In this document: positions 1-5,865 of the stretch, in pieces | How the letters are laid out: each line of letters starts with the position of its first letter | Position numbering within the stretch: the first letter of the stretch is position 1 | Assembly: GCA_937902695.1 (NCBI GenBank) | Contig: CALFNI010000062.1 | Location: 1-8,522, forward strand | Reading direction: 5' to 3' | Source of the DNA: an uncultured Rhodanobacteraceae bacterium | Lineage (GTDB): Bacteria > Pseudomonadota > Gammaproteobacteria > Xanthomonadales > Rhodanobacteraceae | Length of the DNA stretch: 8,522 nucleotides | Notes under the pieces: generated by a model | Told to the model about the DNA's origin: nothing | Database searches by the model: none | What the model saw: the letters and a program-made list of their open reading frames with translations, nothing else | Program-made: the position numbers and the translations under genes

Positions 1-1
1 C

Positions 2-478
2 GCCGGCGAGGAAGCGCAGGCGCTCTCGCGCCTGATCGACGAGTTCCACCTGACGCACCAGGAAACGGCCGAAGCCGTCGGCCGTTCGCGCGCGGCGGTG
101 TCGAACCTGCTGCGGCTGCTCGAGCTTCCGGCCGAGATCAAGCGCCTGCTCGACGAGCGCAAGCTCGACATGGGCCACGCGCGCGCGCTCGCGGCGCTGC
201 CCGAGGCGCGCGCGACCGCGCTCGCGCTCGAGGCGGCCGAGCACGAGTGGTCCGTTCGCGCACTCGAAGAGGCCGTGCGCCGAGCCGGGGCGCCGCCGAA
301 AAGCACGGCTAGGAAGGCGGGTGCGCGGGATCCGAACATCGCCGCCCTCGAACGCGATCTCGCCGAGAAGCTCGCCACGCGCGTCGTCATCGCGCACGCG
401 AAGAGCGGGCGCGGCAAGCTCGTGATCCACTACCACAGCATCGACGAGCTGGACGGGATCCTCGAACGGGTCCATTGA
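2..478 (+). CDS. parB: ParB family chromosome-partitioning protein, C-terminal part (5' end outside window)
   Basis: The frame is open from the first bases, so the N-terminal CTP-binding/arginine-rich part lies upstream; 158 residues are visible. Visible residues 3-43 form the end of the ParB core and its helix-turn-helix: EEAQALSRLIDEF, then THQETAEAVGRSRAAVSNLL, the classic KorB/Spo0J-type HTH that contacts parS. After a lysine/arginine-rich linker (around residues 90-108), the last 45 residues (IAALERDLAEKLATRV and the following beta-rich stretch) match the ParB C-terminal dimerisation domain. ParB loads at parS near the origin and works with the ParA ATPase to segregate the chromosome, so parA is expected just upstream. 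The stop is TGA at 476-478. No strong terminator follows. The identification is firm from the motifs; parB rather than a plasmid homologue is inferred from the chromosomal neighbours. Confidence 0.93.
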   Translation, partial: AGEEAQALSRLIDEFHLTHQETAEAVGRSRAAVSNLLRLLELPAEIKRLLDERKLDMGHARALAALPEARATALALEAAEHEWSVRALEEAVRRAGAPPKSTARKAGARDPNIAALERDLAEKLATRVVIAHAKSGRGKLVIHYHSIDELDGILERVH

Positions 479-499
479 TTGCGCCGCGGTGGCGAATCC

Positions 500-515
500 T
501 GCGCAATTCAGCGCA
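500..515. other. Short inverted repeat downstream of parB
   Basis: TGCGC (500-504) and GCGCA (511-515) flank AATTCA, and a G-run and TTTT follow at 519-528. It could be a weak parB terminator hairpin or an operator for the cupredoxin gene. The stem is only 5 bp, so neither role is secure. The rest of 479-612 shows no gene and no convincing -35/-10 pair. Confidence 0.25.
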
Positions 516-603
516 GCGTGGGGGTTTTCACTCTCGTTTCGCTGAACGCCGCGCCGCATGCTCCTCCACCTGCGCAAAGAGGGCCGCGCAGAAACGACCC
601 ACC

Positions 604-610
604 GGAGGAG
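604..610 (+). promoter_or_regulatory. Shine-Dalgarno sequence for the cupredoxin gene
   Basis: GGAGGAG lies just upstream of ATG at 613 and is the best ribosome-binding site in the window. It fixes the start at 613. The frame is open upstream to 475, but the upstream residues are not signal-peptide-like, whereas translation from 613 begins directly with a signal peptide. Confidence 0.85.
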
Positions 611-612
611 CC

Positions 613-1389
613 ATGAAACGAATCAGCCTACTCGCGGGAGGCGCGCTTGCGCTGTTCGCCGTCACCGCGTCCGCCATCGACCACCAGGTGGTCGCGATGA
701 ACTCGCCGACCCGCCACTTCGAGCCGTCGACGCTCGAGATCAACGTCGGCGACACCGTTACCTTCATCAATGATCCCGCCAATCCGGGCTTCCACAACGT
801 CGAATCCGACACCGGCGCGGTGACGCAATTCCGCTGCGCCAACGGCTGCGACGGCGACGGCGCCGGCGGCAGCGGCGACCCCGCGAGCAATACCTGGACC
901 GCAACGGTGACGTTCCCGACCGCCGGCAGCGTGCCGTACCTGTGCGAAGTGCACGGAATTCCCGGCGGCGGCGGCATGTACGGCACGATCACGGTGGTCG
1001 GCAACGGCACGCCGACGCTCGATCTCAGCCCGGGCTCGCTCAGCGGCAGCGCCGACGAAGGCGCGACGACCGCGGTGCCGCTCTCGATCGGCAATGCCGG
1101 CGATGCCGATCTCGACTGGACCGCCGACACGGCGAGCGCCGATTGTGCCTCGCCCGACGTCGTTCCGTGGCTCGCCGTCGATCCGGCCGGCGGCACCGTC
1201 GTCGTCGGCGATCCGCCGACGCAAGTCAACGTCACGCTCGATGCGACGACGCTGGCGCCCGGCGTTTACAACGCGAACGTCTGCGTTCAGAGTAACGATG
1301 CGGCGAACGCGCTGGTGCCCGTGCCGGTCGAGTTCACCGTCAATGTCAGCAACGCCGACGAGGTCTTCACGAACGGCTTCGACCCGTAA
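613..1389 (+). CDS. Secreted cupredoxin (plastocyanin-like) protein with C-terminal beta-sandwich domain and GFD tail
   Basis: This is a 258-residue exported protein. Residues 1-21 are a typical signal peptide (MKRISLL, hydrophobic core, cleavage after TASA). Residues 24-129 are a cupredoxin domain with a complete set of type-1 copper ligands: His61 (GFHNVES), Cys111 and His114 (YLCEVHG) and Met122 (GGGGMYG). Cys75 and Cys79 sit in a loop rich in Gly and Asp and may form a disulfide. A beta-sandwich domain follows (about 135-247), with features such as VPWLAVDPAGGT, DATTLAPGVYNANVCV and a likely Cys pair. It resembles the BACON/Ig-like repeats of secreted Xanthomonadales proteins. The chain ends in DEVFTNGFDP, a tail discussed in the findings. 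The likely role is electron transfer or copper binding in the periplasm or outside the cell; the partner is unknown. The next gene, for an ECF sigma factor, starts close downstream. Confidence 0.85.
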   Translation: MKRISLLAGGALALFAVTASAIDHQVVAMNSPTRHFEPSTLEINVGDTVTFINDPANPGFHNVESDTGAVTQFRCANGCDGDGAGGSGDPASNTWTATVTFPTAGSVPYLCEVHGIPGGGGMYGTITVVGNGTPTLDLSPGSLSGSADEGATTAVPLSIGNAGDADLDWTADTASADCASPDVVPWLAVDPAGGTVVVGDPPTQVNVTLDATTLAPGVYNANVCVQSNDAANALVPVPVEFTVNVSNADEVFTNGFDP

Positions 1390-1395
1390 CGGGTC
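1381..1395. repeat. Perfect 15-nt inverted repeat over the cupredoxin stop codon
   Basis: GACCCGT and ACGGGTC are separated by one A. As RNA this is a 6-bp GACCCG/CGGGTC stem with the TAA stop codon as its loop. No T-run follows, so it is not a normal terminator. It could affect read-through into the sigma gene or be an operator, or it may be chance in GC-rich DNA. Confidence 0.4.
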
Positions 1396-1466
1396 GCCGG
1401 TTCATGGCGACCGTGCGTGAACAGGGAGTCGACGAGCCGGCCGCGCGCGGCCGCAAAGTCCGAATC

Positions 1467-2030
1467 ATGCCGCCGAATGCAAGCCAGGGCGTCGAACCCC
1501 GGTCCTCGACTGCTGTGAGCACCCGCCAGCAGCAGTTCGAGGCGCTCGTGCGCGCGCATTCGGGCGAGCTTTACCGGTACGCGTACTGGCTCTGTGGCGA
1601 GGGCGCCCTGGCGCAGGACCTCGTGCAGGAGACGTTCCTGCGCGCCTGGCGCTCCCTGGATTCGCTCCGGGAGACGGTCGCCGCCAAGGCGTGGCTCACG
1701 ACGATCCTCCGCCGCGAGCACGCACGCCTGTTCGAACGAAAGCCGATGCCGACCACCGACCTTGCAGACCTCGATCTCTCCGACACGGGCCCCGGGCCCG
1801 AGCGCACGGGCGAGGACGCGGTCATGCGCGCGGCGATCGGCAAGCTCGAGCCGAAATACCGCGAGCCGCTCGTGCTGCAGGTGCTCGGCGGATTCTCGTG
1901 CGAGGAGATTGCCTCGCAGCTCGGCATCACCGAAGCCGCGGTCATGACGCAGGTGTTCCGCGCGCGGCAGAAACTGAAGGCGATGCTCGAGGGCGAGCCG
2001 CGCGAGGCGGAGCTTTATGGACTGCCTTGA
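1467..2030 (+). CDS. ECF-type RNA polymerase sigma factor (sigma-70 family)
   Basis: With the ATG at 1467 the product has 187 residues. Region 2 (about 24-90) includes FEALVRAHSGELYRYAYWL, the DLVQETFLRAW core-binding helix, and KAWLTTILRRE for -10 recognition. Region 4 (122-174) includes LEPKYREPLVLQVL and the helix-turn-helix SCEEIASQLGITEAAVMTQVFRARQKL for -35 recognition. There is no region 3 or 1.1, as usual for ECF factors. The start is uncertain. ATG 1404, ATG 1467 and GTG 1515 are all in frame and none has a good ribosome-binding site. GTG 1515 gives STRQQQFEALV right at the domain edge and is the shortest plausible form (171 residues). The gene overlaps the anti-sigma gene by 14 nt, so the two are translationally coupled. 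The factor probably directs RNA polymerase to envelope-response genes, possibly including its own operon. Confidence 0.92.
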   Translation: MPPNASQGVEPRSSTAVSTRQQQFEALVRAHSGELYRYAYWLCGEGALAQDLVQETFLRAWRSLDSLRETVAAKAWLTTILRREHARLFERKPMPTTDLADLDLSDTGPGPERTGEDAVMRAAIGKLEPKYREPLVLQVLGGFSCEEIASQLGITEAAVMTQVFRARQKLKAMLEGEPREAELYGLP

Positions 2031-2748
2031 GCTCAGGCGCCAGCTCGGCACCGATCCGCGCCTCGCGGATCCGGCCGCGCGCGCGCACCTCGACGCCTGC
2101 CCCGGCTGCCGCGATGCGTACGGGCGCGCGCAGGCATTCGACGCGCGCATCGCGCAGGCGCTCGCGATAGGCGTTCCCGAAGGCTTCGCCGATCGCGTGC
2201 TGCTCGCGCAGCTGACCGCCGAACGGCAACGCGCCAGCGGGCGCGGCATGCGCTACGGATGGATCGCGCTCGCGGCAGCGGCGACACTCGTCGTCGCCGT
2301 CGGCATCGCGCGCCGGCAGGGCGTCGTCGGCCAGTCGTTGCCCGATCTCGTCGTCGCGCACGTCAACGGCGAGGAACGGCCGGCGCTCGAATTGCGCGCG
2401 CCGGTGCCGTCGGCCGACGTGGCGCACGCGTTCGCCGATCGCGGCGTCACGCTCGCGTCGGTGCCGCCCGACGTCAGCTATGTGCAGAAGTGCCCGGTCG
2501 GCTCGTACAAGAGCGTGCACATGGTGATGCCGCGCGACAACGAGGCGGTCAGCGTGCTGTACATCACGCGGTATCGGGCGCCCGGCGTCACCAACTTCGA
2601 GCGCGACGGCCTTCGCGGCCGCGAAGTGCCGATCGCGGACGGCACGCTGGTCATGGTCGCCGCGAACACGGCGCCCTTCGACGGGCTCGAGCACGCGTGG
2701 CGCGACGCGCTGCAGGGTCCCGCGCAGACCGCCGCCGGCAGCCGATAG
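2017..2748 (+). CDS. DUF3379-like membrane anti-sigma factor
   Basis: The 243-residue protein has an N-terminal cytoplasmic region with a zinc anti-sigma motif, H24-x3-C28-x2-C31 (HLDACPGC), plus Cys3 as a possible extra ligand. One membrane helix spans about 81-98 (YGWIALAAAATLVVAVGIA). A periplasmic domain of about 140 residues follows, containing DVSYVQKCPVGSYKSVHMVM and SVLYITRYRAPG. Gene order, length and layout match DUF3379 proteins encoded beside ECF sigma factors. It should hold the sigma factor at the membrane and release it on an envelope or redox signal. The start ATG lies inside the end of the sigma gene, with GGAG at 2009-2012 as a short-spaced ribosome-binding site. The periplasmic part does not look like an enzyme. 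The family name is from memory of the pattern; the anti-sigma role is well supported by context and the zinc motif. Confidence 0.82.
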   Translation: MDCLELRRQLGTDPRLADPAARAHLDACPGCRDAYGRAQAFDARIAQALAIGVPEGFADRVLLAQLTAERQRASGRGMRYGWIALAAAATLVVAVGIARRQGVVGQSLPDLVVAHVNGEERPALELRAPVPSADVAHAFADRGVTLASVPPDVSYVQKCPVGSYKSVHMVMPRDNEAVSVLYITRYRAPGVTNFERDGLRGREVPIADGTLVMVAANTAPFDGLEHAWRDALQGPAQTAAGSR

Positions 2749-2816
2749 AAGCGGGCTCCGCGAAAGCCGGGCGATTTCGGCGATAATCCGCGCCCCCGCA
2801 TCGCCGTGCCGTCGTC

Positions 2817-3533
2817 ATGCCCGACATTTCGGTCGTCGTGCCCGTCTTCAACGAGCGCGACAACATTCCGCCGCTGCTCGCCGAAATCGCCGCCGCGCTT
2901 CGCGGCCGCGCCGATTTCGAGATCGTCTATGTCGACGATGCGAGCAAGGACGATTCGCTGGCCGTGCTGAAGCAGGCCAAGGCGGCGTATCCGGAGCTGC
3001 GCGTCGTCCATCATGTCTCGCAGAGCGGGCAGAGCACGGCGATCCGGAACGGCGTCAAGGCCGCGCGCGGCGCTTGGATCGCGACGCTCGACGGCGACGG
3101 CCAGAACGATCCGGCCGACATTCCGAAGCTGATCGCGATGCGCGCCGAATCGCCCGAGGCGATCAGGCTGTTCGCCGGCTGGCGCGTCAACCGCCAGGAC
3201 AGCGCGAGCAAGCGCTTCGGCTCGCGCTTCGCCAACGCGATCCGCCGCCGCCTGCTGCGCGACGACACGCCCGATACCGGCTGCGGCATCAAGCTCTTCG
3301 AGCGCGCGGCATTTCTCGATCTGCCGTATTTCGACCACATGCATCGCTATCTGCCGGCGCTGATGCAGCGCGCCGGCTGGCAGGTGAAGAGCGTGCCGGT
3401 GAACCACCGTCCGCGCGGCATGGGCGTCTCGAAATACAACAATCTCGGTCGCGCGCTGGTCGGCATCGCGGACCTTCGCGGCGTCGGCTGGCTGATCAGG
3501 CGCTCCAAGAGGACGGCCGTCGAGGAGCTCTAG
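2817..3533 (+). CDS. Family 2 glycosyltransferase, dolichyl/undecaprenyl-phosphate sugar transferase type
   Basis: This 238-residue protein has a single GT-A domain. It opens with ISVVVPVFNERDNIPPLL (nucleotide-sugar fold), followed by VYVDDASKDDS (38-47) with the nucleotide-binding aspartates. The metal-binding DxD motif is in TLDGDGQNDP (90-99). DTGCGIKLF (about 156-164) and HRYLPALMQRAGW form the acceptor-side segment, and the conserved NHRPRGMGVSKYNN closes the domain. The pattern is that of dolichol-phosphate mannosyltransferase/ArnC/GtrB-like enzymes, which move a sugar from a nucleotide donor to a polyprenyl phosphate. No C-terminal membrane helices are present, so it is a soluble or peripheral DPM1-like form. 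The donor sugar cannot be read from the sequence. The start ATG has no strong ribosome-binding site; a GATAAT at 2782-2787 is a possible -10 without a matching -35. It may be transcribed alone or by read-through from the anti-sigma gene 68 nt upstream. Confidence 0.88.
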   Translation: MPDISVVVPVFNERDNIPPLLAEIAAALRGRADFEIVYVDDASKDDSLAVLKQAKAAYPELRVVHHVSQSGQSTAIRNGVKAARGAWIATLDGDGQNDPADIPKLIAMRAESPEAIRLFAGWRVNRQDSASKRFGSRFANAIRRRLLRDDTPDTGCGIKLFERAAFLDLPYFDHMHRYLPALMQRAGWQVKSVPVNHRPRGMGVSKYNNLGRALVGIADLRGVGWLIRRSKRTAVEEL

Positions 3534-3559
3534 GCGGCCCGCAAGCCTGCATTGCCGGC

Positions 3560-3589
3560 TTGACCATAACACCCTGATTCCGCTATAAA
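3560..3589 (+). promoter_or_regulatory. Sigma-70 promoter of rpmB-rpmG
   Basis: TTGACC (3560-3565) and TATAAA (3584-3589) are separated by 18 nt, each close to consensus. Transcription should start near 3596. It lies just after the glycosyltransferase stop and is the best promoter in the window, as expected for a highly expressed ribosomal protein operon. Confidence 0.75.
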
Positions 3590-3595
3590 GCTCGG

Positions 3596-3755
3596 CTCGC
3601 TCAGCCGGTCCAGCCCCGTTCCGGGGCCACGTGGATCGCGGTACACGGTCCGCCCGCGTCGTCCGGCCAAGCCCTTCCAGCACCGCGTGGCGCGTCGTCG
3701 CCGCTGGGCCGCCGCCATCCTGGCCAAGGATGGTCCGAAGATTCACGAGGTTCGC
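3596..3755 (+). other. Long 5' leader of the rpmB-rpmG mRNA
   Basis: About 160 nt separate the predicted transcription start from the rpmB ATG. It holds a hairpin GCCCCG-TTC-CGGGGC at 3613-3627 and further GC-rich complementarity. A frame open from GTG 3687 runs into rpmB, but its residues are not part of L28 proteins and it has no ribosome-binding site. No known riboswitch or r-protein leader is recognised. The start point is inferred from the promoter only. Confidence 0.45.
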
Positions 3756-3992
3756 ATGTCCAGAGTCTGCCAAGTCACCGGGAAGAAAGCGCTTTCCGGC
3801 AACAACGTTTCCCACGCCAACAACAAGACCAAGCGCCGCTGGCTGCCGAACCTGCACGAGCGCCGCTTCTGGGTGCCCAGCGAGAACCGCTGGATCAGCC
3901 TTCGCGTGTCGAGCCACGGCTTGCGCACGATCGACAAGAAGGGCATCGAAGTCGTCCTCGCCGACCTTCGCGGTCGCGGCGAAAAGGTCTGA
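3756..3992 (+). CDS. rpmB: 50S ribosomal protein L28
   Basis: The 78-residue protein is full length and matches bacterial L28 along its length: [21 protein letters not shown], then [16 protein letters not shown], and [20 protein letters not shown] at the end. L28 is a basic protein of the large ribosomal subunit, bound to 23S rRNA. ATG at 3756 is chosen because it matches the family N-terminus and follows GAGG at 3747-3750. rpmG follows after 13 nt, the usual rpmB-rpmG order, with shared transcription from the 3560 promoter. Confidence 0.98.
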   Translation: MSRVCQVTGKKALSGNNVSHANNKTKRRWLPNLHERRFWVPSENRWISLRVSSHGLRTIDKKGIEVVLADLRGRGEKV

Positions 3993-4005
3993 GGAGCAAG
4001 CGAAC

Positions 4006-4170
4006 ATGGCATCCAAGCGCGACAAAATCCGCCTCACGTCGTCGGCCGGCACCGGCCACTTCTACACGACCGACAAGAACAAGAAGAACACGCCGGACAA
4101 GATGGAAGTGAAGAAGTACGACCCGGTCGTGCGCAAGCACGTCATCTACAAGGAAGGCAAGATCAAGTAA
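4006..4170 (+). CDS. rpmG: 50S ribosomal protein L33
   Basis: The 54-residue protein is full length: [21 protein letters not shown] in the first half and [19 protein letters not shown] at the end, almost identical in pattern to E. coli L33. It contains no cysteines, so it is the zinc-independent (C-minus) form, in which the CxxC pairs are lost. It binds 23S rRNA near the E site. GAGGAG at 3991-3996, overlapping the rpmB stop, serves as its ribosome-binding site. It is second in the operon and is followed by a hairpin and a strong terminator. Confidence 0.98.
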   Translation: MASKRDKIRLTSSAGTGHFYTTDKNKKNTPDKMEVKKYDPVVRKHVIYKEGKIK

Positions 4171-4182
4171 GCGATCGTCGCC

Positions 4183-4198
4183 GCCGCGCGAGCGCGGC
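4183..4198 (+). other. GC-rich hairpin in the rpmG 3' region
   Basis: GCCGCG (4183-4188) and CGCGGC (4193-4198) form a 6-bp stem with the tetraloop CGAG. CTTCCTT follows, which is too poor in T for a full terminator. It lies between the rpmG stop and the main terminator and may protect the mRNA 3' end. Confidence 0.45.
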
Positions 4199-4210
4199 CT
4201 TCCTTGCAAT

Positions 4211-4239
4211 GCAAAACCCGCCGTCACGGCGGGTTTTGC
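4211..4239 (+). terminator. Rho-independent terminator of rpmB-rpmG
   Basis: There is a perfect 13-bp stem, GCAAAACCCGCCG and CGGCGGGTTTTGC, with loop TCA. The A- and T-tracts at the stem base make it symmetric, so it can also act on transcripts coming from the minus strand. Confidence 0.88.
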
Positions 4240-4243
4240 GTTT

Positions 4244-4440
4244 ATGATCATGCAAGAGTGGAAACGCGGGCGAAGCCCACGCCTTGCGCTAGGTGAGGAC
4301 ATCGCGACGCCGTGCGCGAAGACGTTCGGACCGTTCGGCCTCGCCGGGACCAATACGTTCGACGACTTCGCGCAGGCGTCGGTCGTCGAGGACGTGTTCG
4401 CGGACGGATTCGAGAGCGACTGCCCCGGACGTCGCCCACA
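4244..4440 (+). pseudogene. Possible remnant encoding a GFE-type C-terminal tail
   Basis: This stretch between two terminators contains no convincing intact gene. One plus-strand frame reads from ATG 4244 through LALGEDIATPCAKTFGPFGL and TNTFDDFAQ to VVEDVFADGFESD (4382-4420). That last motif closely resembles the C-terminal DEVFTNGFDP of the cupredoxin, where such tails sit at the very end of secreted proteins. Here the frame has no stop after the tail, no signal peptide and no ribosome-binding site, and it runs on through the terminator into antisense of the desaturase. This fits a decayed or truncated 3' end of a secreted-protein gene. A chance frame is also possible. Confidence 0.3.
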
Positions 4441-4441
4441 A

Positions 4442-4466
4442 AAAAGCCCGCATCGAGCGGGCTTTT
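4442..4466 (-). terminator. Terminator of the desaturase gene, probably bidirectional
   Basis: AAAAGCCCGC (4442-4451) and GCGGGCTTTT (4457-4466) form a 10-bp stem with loop ATCGA. Read on the minus strand the stem is followed by a run of six T (complement of 4440-4445), a textbook terminator about 20 nt after the desaturase stop. On the plus strand the T-run is TTTT then C, so it can work there too. Confidence 0.88.
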
Positions 4467-4486
4467 CTGCGTCTGTGACGAGCGCG

Positions 4487-5692
4487 TCAGGCCTGATCGC
4501 CGACGAGCTTGTAGCCCTTCAGCCGCGCCGCGAACTCCGCGAGCGTGCGGATGCCGGTCGCTTCGGCTTCGTGGCACCACTGCTTGAGGCTGTCGAGCAG
4601 CGCATCGCCGTTGCGGCCGTTGCGTTCGGTGAGCGCTGCCAGACGCGCGCGGAACTCGCACACGGTGCGCAGCTGCGGATGCGTCTCGGTGAATGCGTTC
4701 AGGCGCTCGCGCGACGCCGCATCGAGCCAGCGTCCGCCGTTGCCGAGCGCGTTGCGCAGCTTGCGCGGCAACGCCTTGATGCCGGCGCCGGCGTGGGCGG
4801 CCTCATCGCGCATCGTCGGCACGATGACGCCGCGGAAGTAGTCGCTCATGACGTGGAAGCGATGCGCGAGCACGGCCCTTACGGTGTCGGCGTCGGGCAG
4901 GTGCACGTTGGGGCGCAGGTCGAGCGACGGCGCGACGCGCAGCACGGTCGCGAGGCGCAACGTCTCGAACAGGCGGATCGCCGCCCAGCCGATGTCGAAC
5001 TCCCACTTGCGCAGCGCGAACTTCGCCGAGCTCGGGAAGGCATGGTGGTTGTTGTGGAGCTCTTCGCCGCCGATCCAGAAGCCCCACGGCGACACGTTCG
5101 TCGACGTATCCGCCGACTCGAAATTGCGGTAGCCCCACCAGTGGCCGATGCCGTTCACGAAGCCCGCGGCCCAGAACGGGATCCAGATCATCTGCAGCGC
5201 CCAGATCACGCCGCCGACCGCGCCGAAGAGCGCAAGGTCGATGAGCAGCATCAGCGTCGGGCCGGCATACGGCGACGCGCTGTAGACGTGGCGCTCGATC
5301 CAGTCGTCCGGCGTGCCGCGGCCGTACTTCTCCATGTCGCCCGCATTCGTCGACGCGTCGCGGTACAACTCGACGCCTTCCCAGAAGACCTTGCGGATGC
5401 CGTAGATCTGCGGGCTGTGCGGATCTTCCTCGGTCTCGACCTTGGCGTGGTGCTTGCGATGGATTGCAACCCATTCCTTCGTGACCATGCCGGTCGAGAG
5501 CCACGACCAGAACCGGAAGAAGTGCGCGATGACCGGATGGAAGTCGACGCCGCGATGCGTCTGGCTGCGATGCAGGTACAGCGTCACCGAAAAGATCGTG
5601 AGCTGGGTGACGACGAGCGTGTAGGCGATCCAGGTGCCCCAGGACGCTTGGGTCAGACCGCGCGCAGCGTAGGCGAGCAGGGTATCGAGCAT
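4487..5692 (-). CDS. Membrane fatty acid (acyl-CoA type) desaturase
   Basis: This 401-residue integral membrane protein has the three histidine boxes of the diiron desaturases: H41-RSQT-H46 (HRSQTH), H78-RKHH82 (HRKHH) and H213-NNHH217 (HNNHH). GIGHWWGYRNF lies before the third box. Hydrophobic segments occur at about 20-40, 52-68, 145-168 and 170-182, in the usual two-hairpin arrangement. Such enzymes use O2 and an electron donor to place a double bond, commonly delta-9, in saturated acyl chains and so control membrane fluidity. A C-terminal region of about 170 residues after the third box (FRGVIVPTMRDEAAHAGAG and a helical part ending KGYKLVGDQA) makes it longer than minimal delta-9 desaturases and agrees with DesA/DesB-like bacterial forms. 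ATG 5692 is used; a GTG at 5704 in the same frame would add four residues, and neither has a clear ribosome-binding site. It has no operon partner. Regiospecificity and acyl carrier are not readable from sequence. Confidence 0.92.
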   Translation of the reverse strand: MLDTLLAYAARGLTQASWGTWIAYTLVVTQLTIFSVTLYLHRSQTHRGVDFHPVIAHFFRFWSWLSTGMVTKEWVAIHRKHHAKVETEEDPHSPQIYGIRKVFWEGVELYRDASTNAGDMEKYGRGTPDDWIERHVYSASPYAGPTLMLLIDLALFGAVGGVIWALQMIWIPFWAAGFVNGIGHWWGYRNFESADTSTNVSPWGFWIGGEELHNNHHAFPSSAKFALRKWEFDIGWAAIRLFETLRLATVLRVAPSLDLRPNVHLPDADTVRAVLAHRFHVMSDYFRGVIVPTMRDEAAHAGAGIKALPRKLRNALGNGGRWLDAASRERLNAFTETHPQLRTVCEFRARLAALTERNGRNGDALLDSLKQWCHEAEATGIRTLAEFAARLKGYKLVGDQA

Positions 5693-5865
5693 GAACGTAA
5701 GCACCGGAAGGAGAACGGAAAGGAGCGCGGACGACTATACGCCACGGTGGATGGGGGTTCCATGGCATTTCGTCAACCTTTGAGACATGCGCCGACGGTT
5801 TTCCCGAGCGCCGGCTCCCCTGCGGCCGCTTGCCGTCCGCCGGCCCGGCCTGAACAATCGGGCCC
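5693..5865. other. Divergent intergenic region between desaturase and ABC operon
   Basis: The 173 nt must carry the promoters of both flanking units. For the desaturase, the minus strand has TATAGT (complement of 5734-5739) as a possible -10 without a good -35. For the ABC genes, no convincing -35/-10 pair is visible and the ribosome-binding site before 5866 is weak. No RNA gene or clear operator is seen. Confidence 0.4.

Noticed and set aside
475..612. N-terminal extension of the cupredoxin gene to the upstream start at 475
   Set aside because: The added residues are Arg- and Ala-rich and would bury the signal peptide. The strong GGAGGAG at 604-610 points to ATG 613.
2782..2787. GATAAT as the -10 box of a glycosyltransferase promoter
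   Set aside because: No -35-like hexamer lies 16-18 nt upstream and there is no extended -10 TG, so it is not listed as a promoter.
3687..3755. A GTG-started extension of rpmB or a leader peptide
   Set aside because: It has no ribosome-binding site, and the 23 extra residues do not occur in L28. The GAGG before 3756 marks the true start.
2478..4052. A minus-strand open frame of 524 codons across the anti-sigma, glycosyltransferase and rpmB region
   Set aside because: It covers four well-identified plus-strand features, has no family motifs, and has the composition of an antisense frame in GC-rich DNA.
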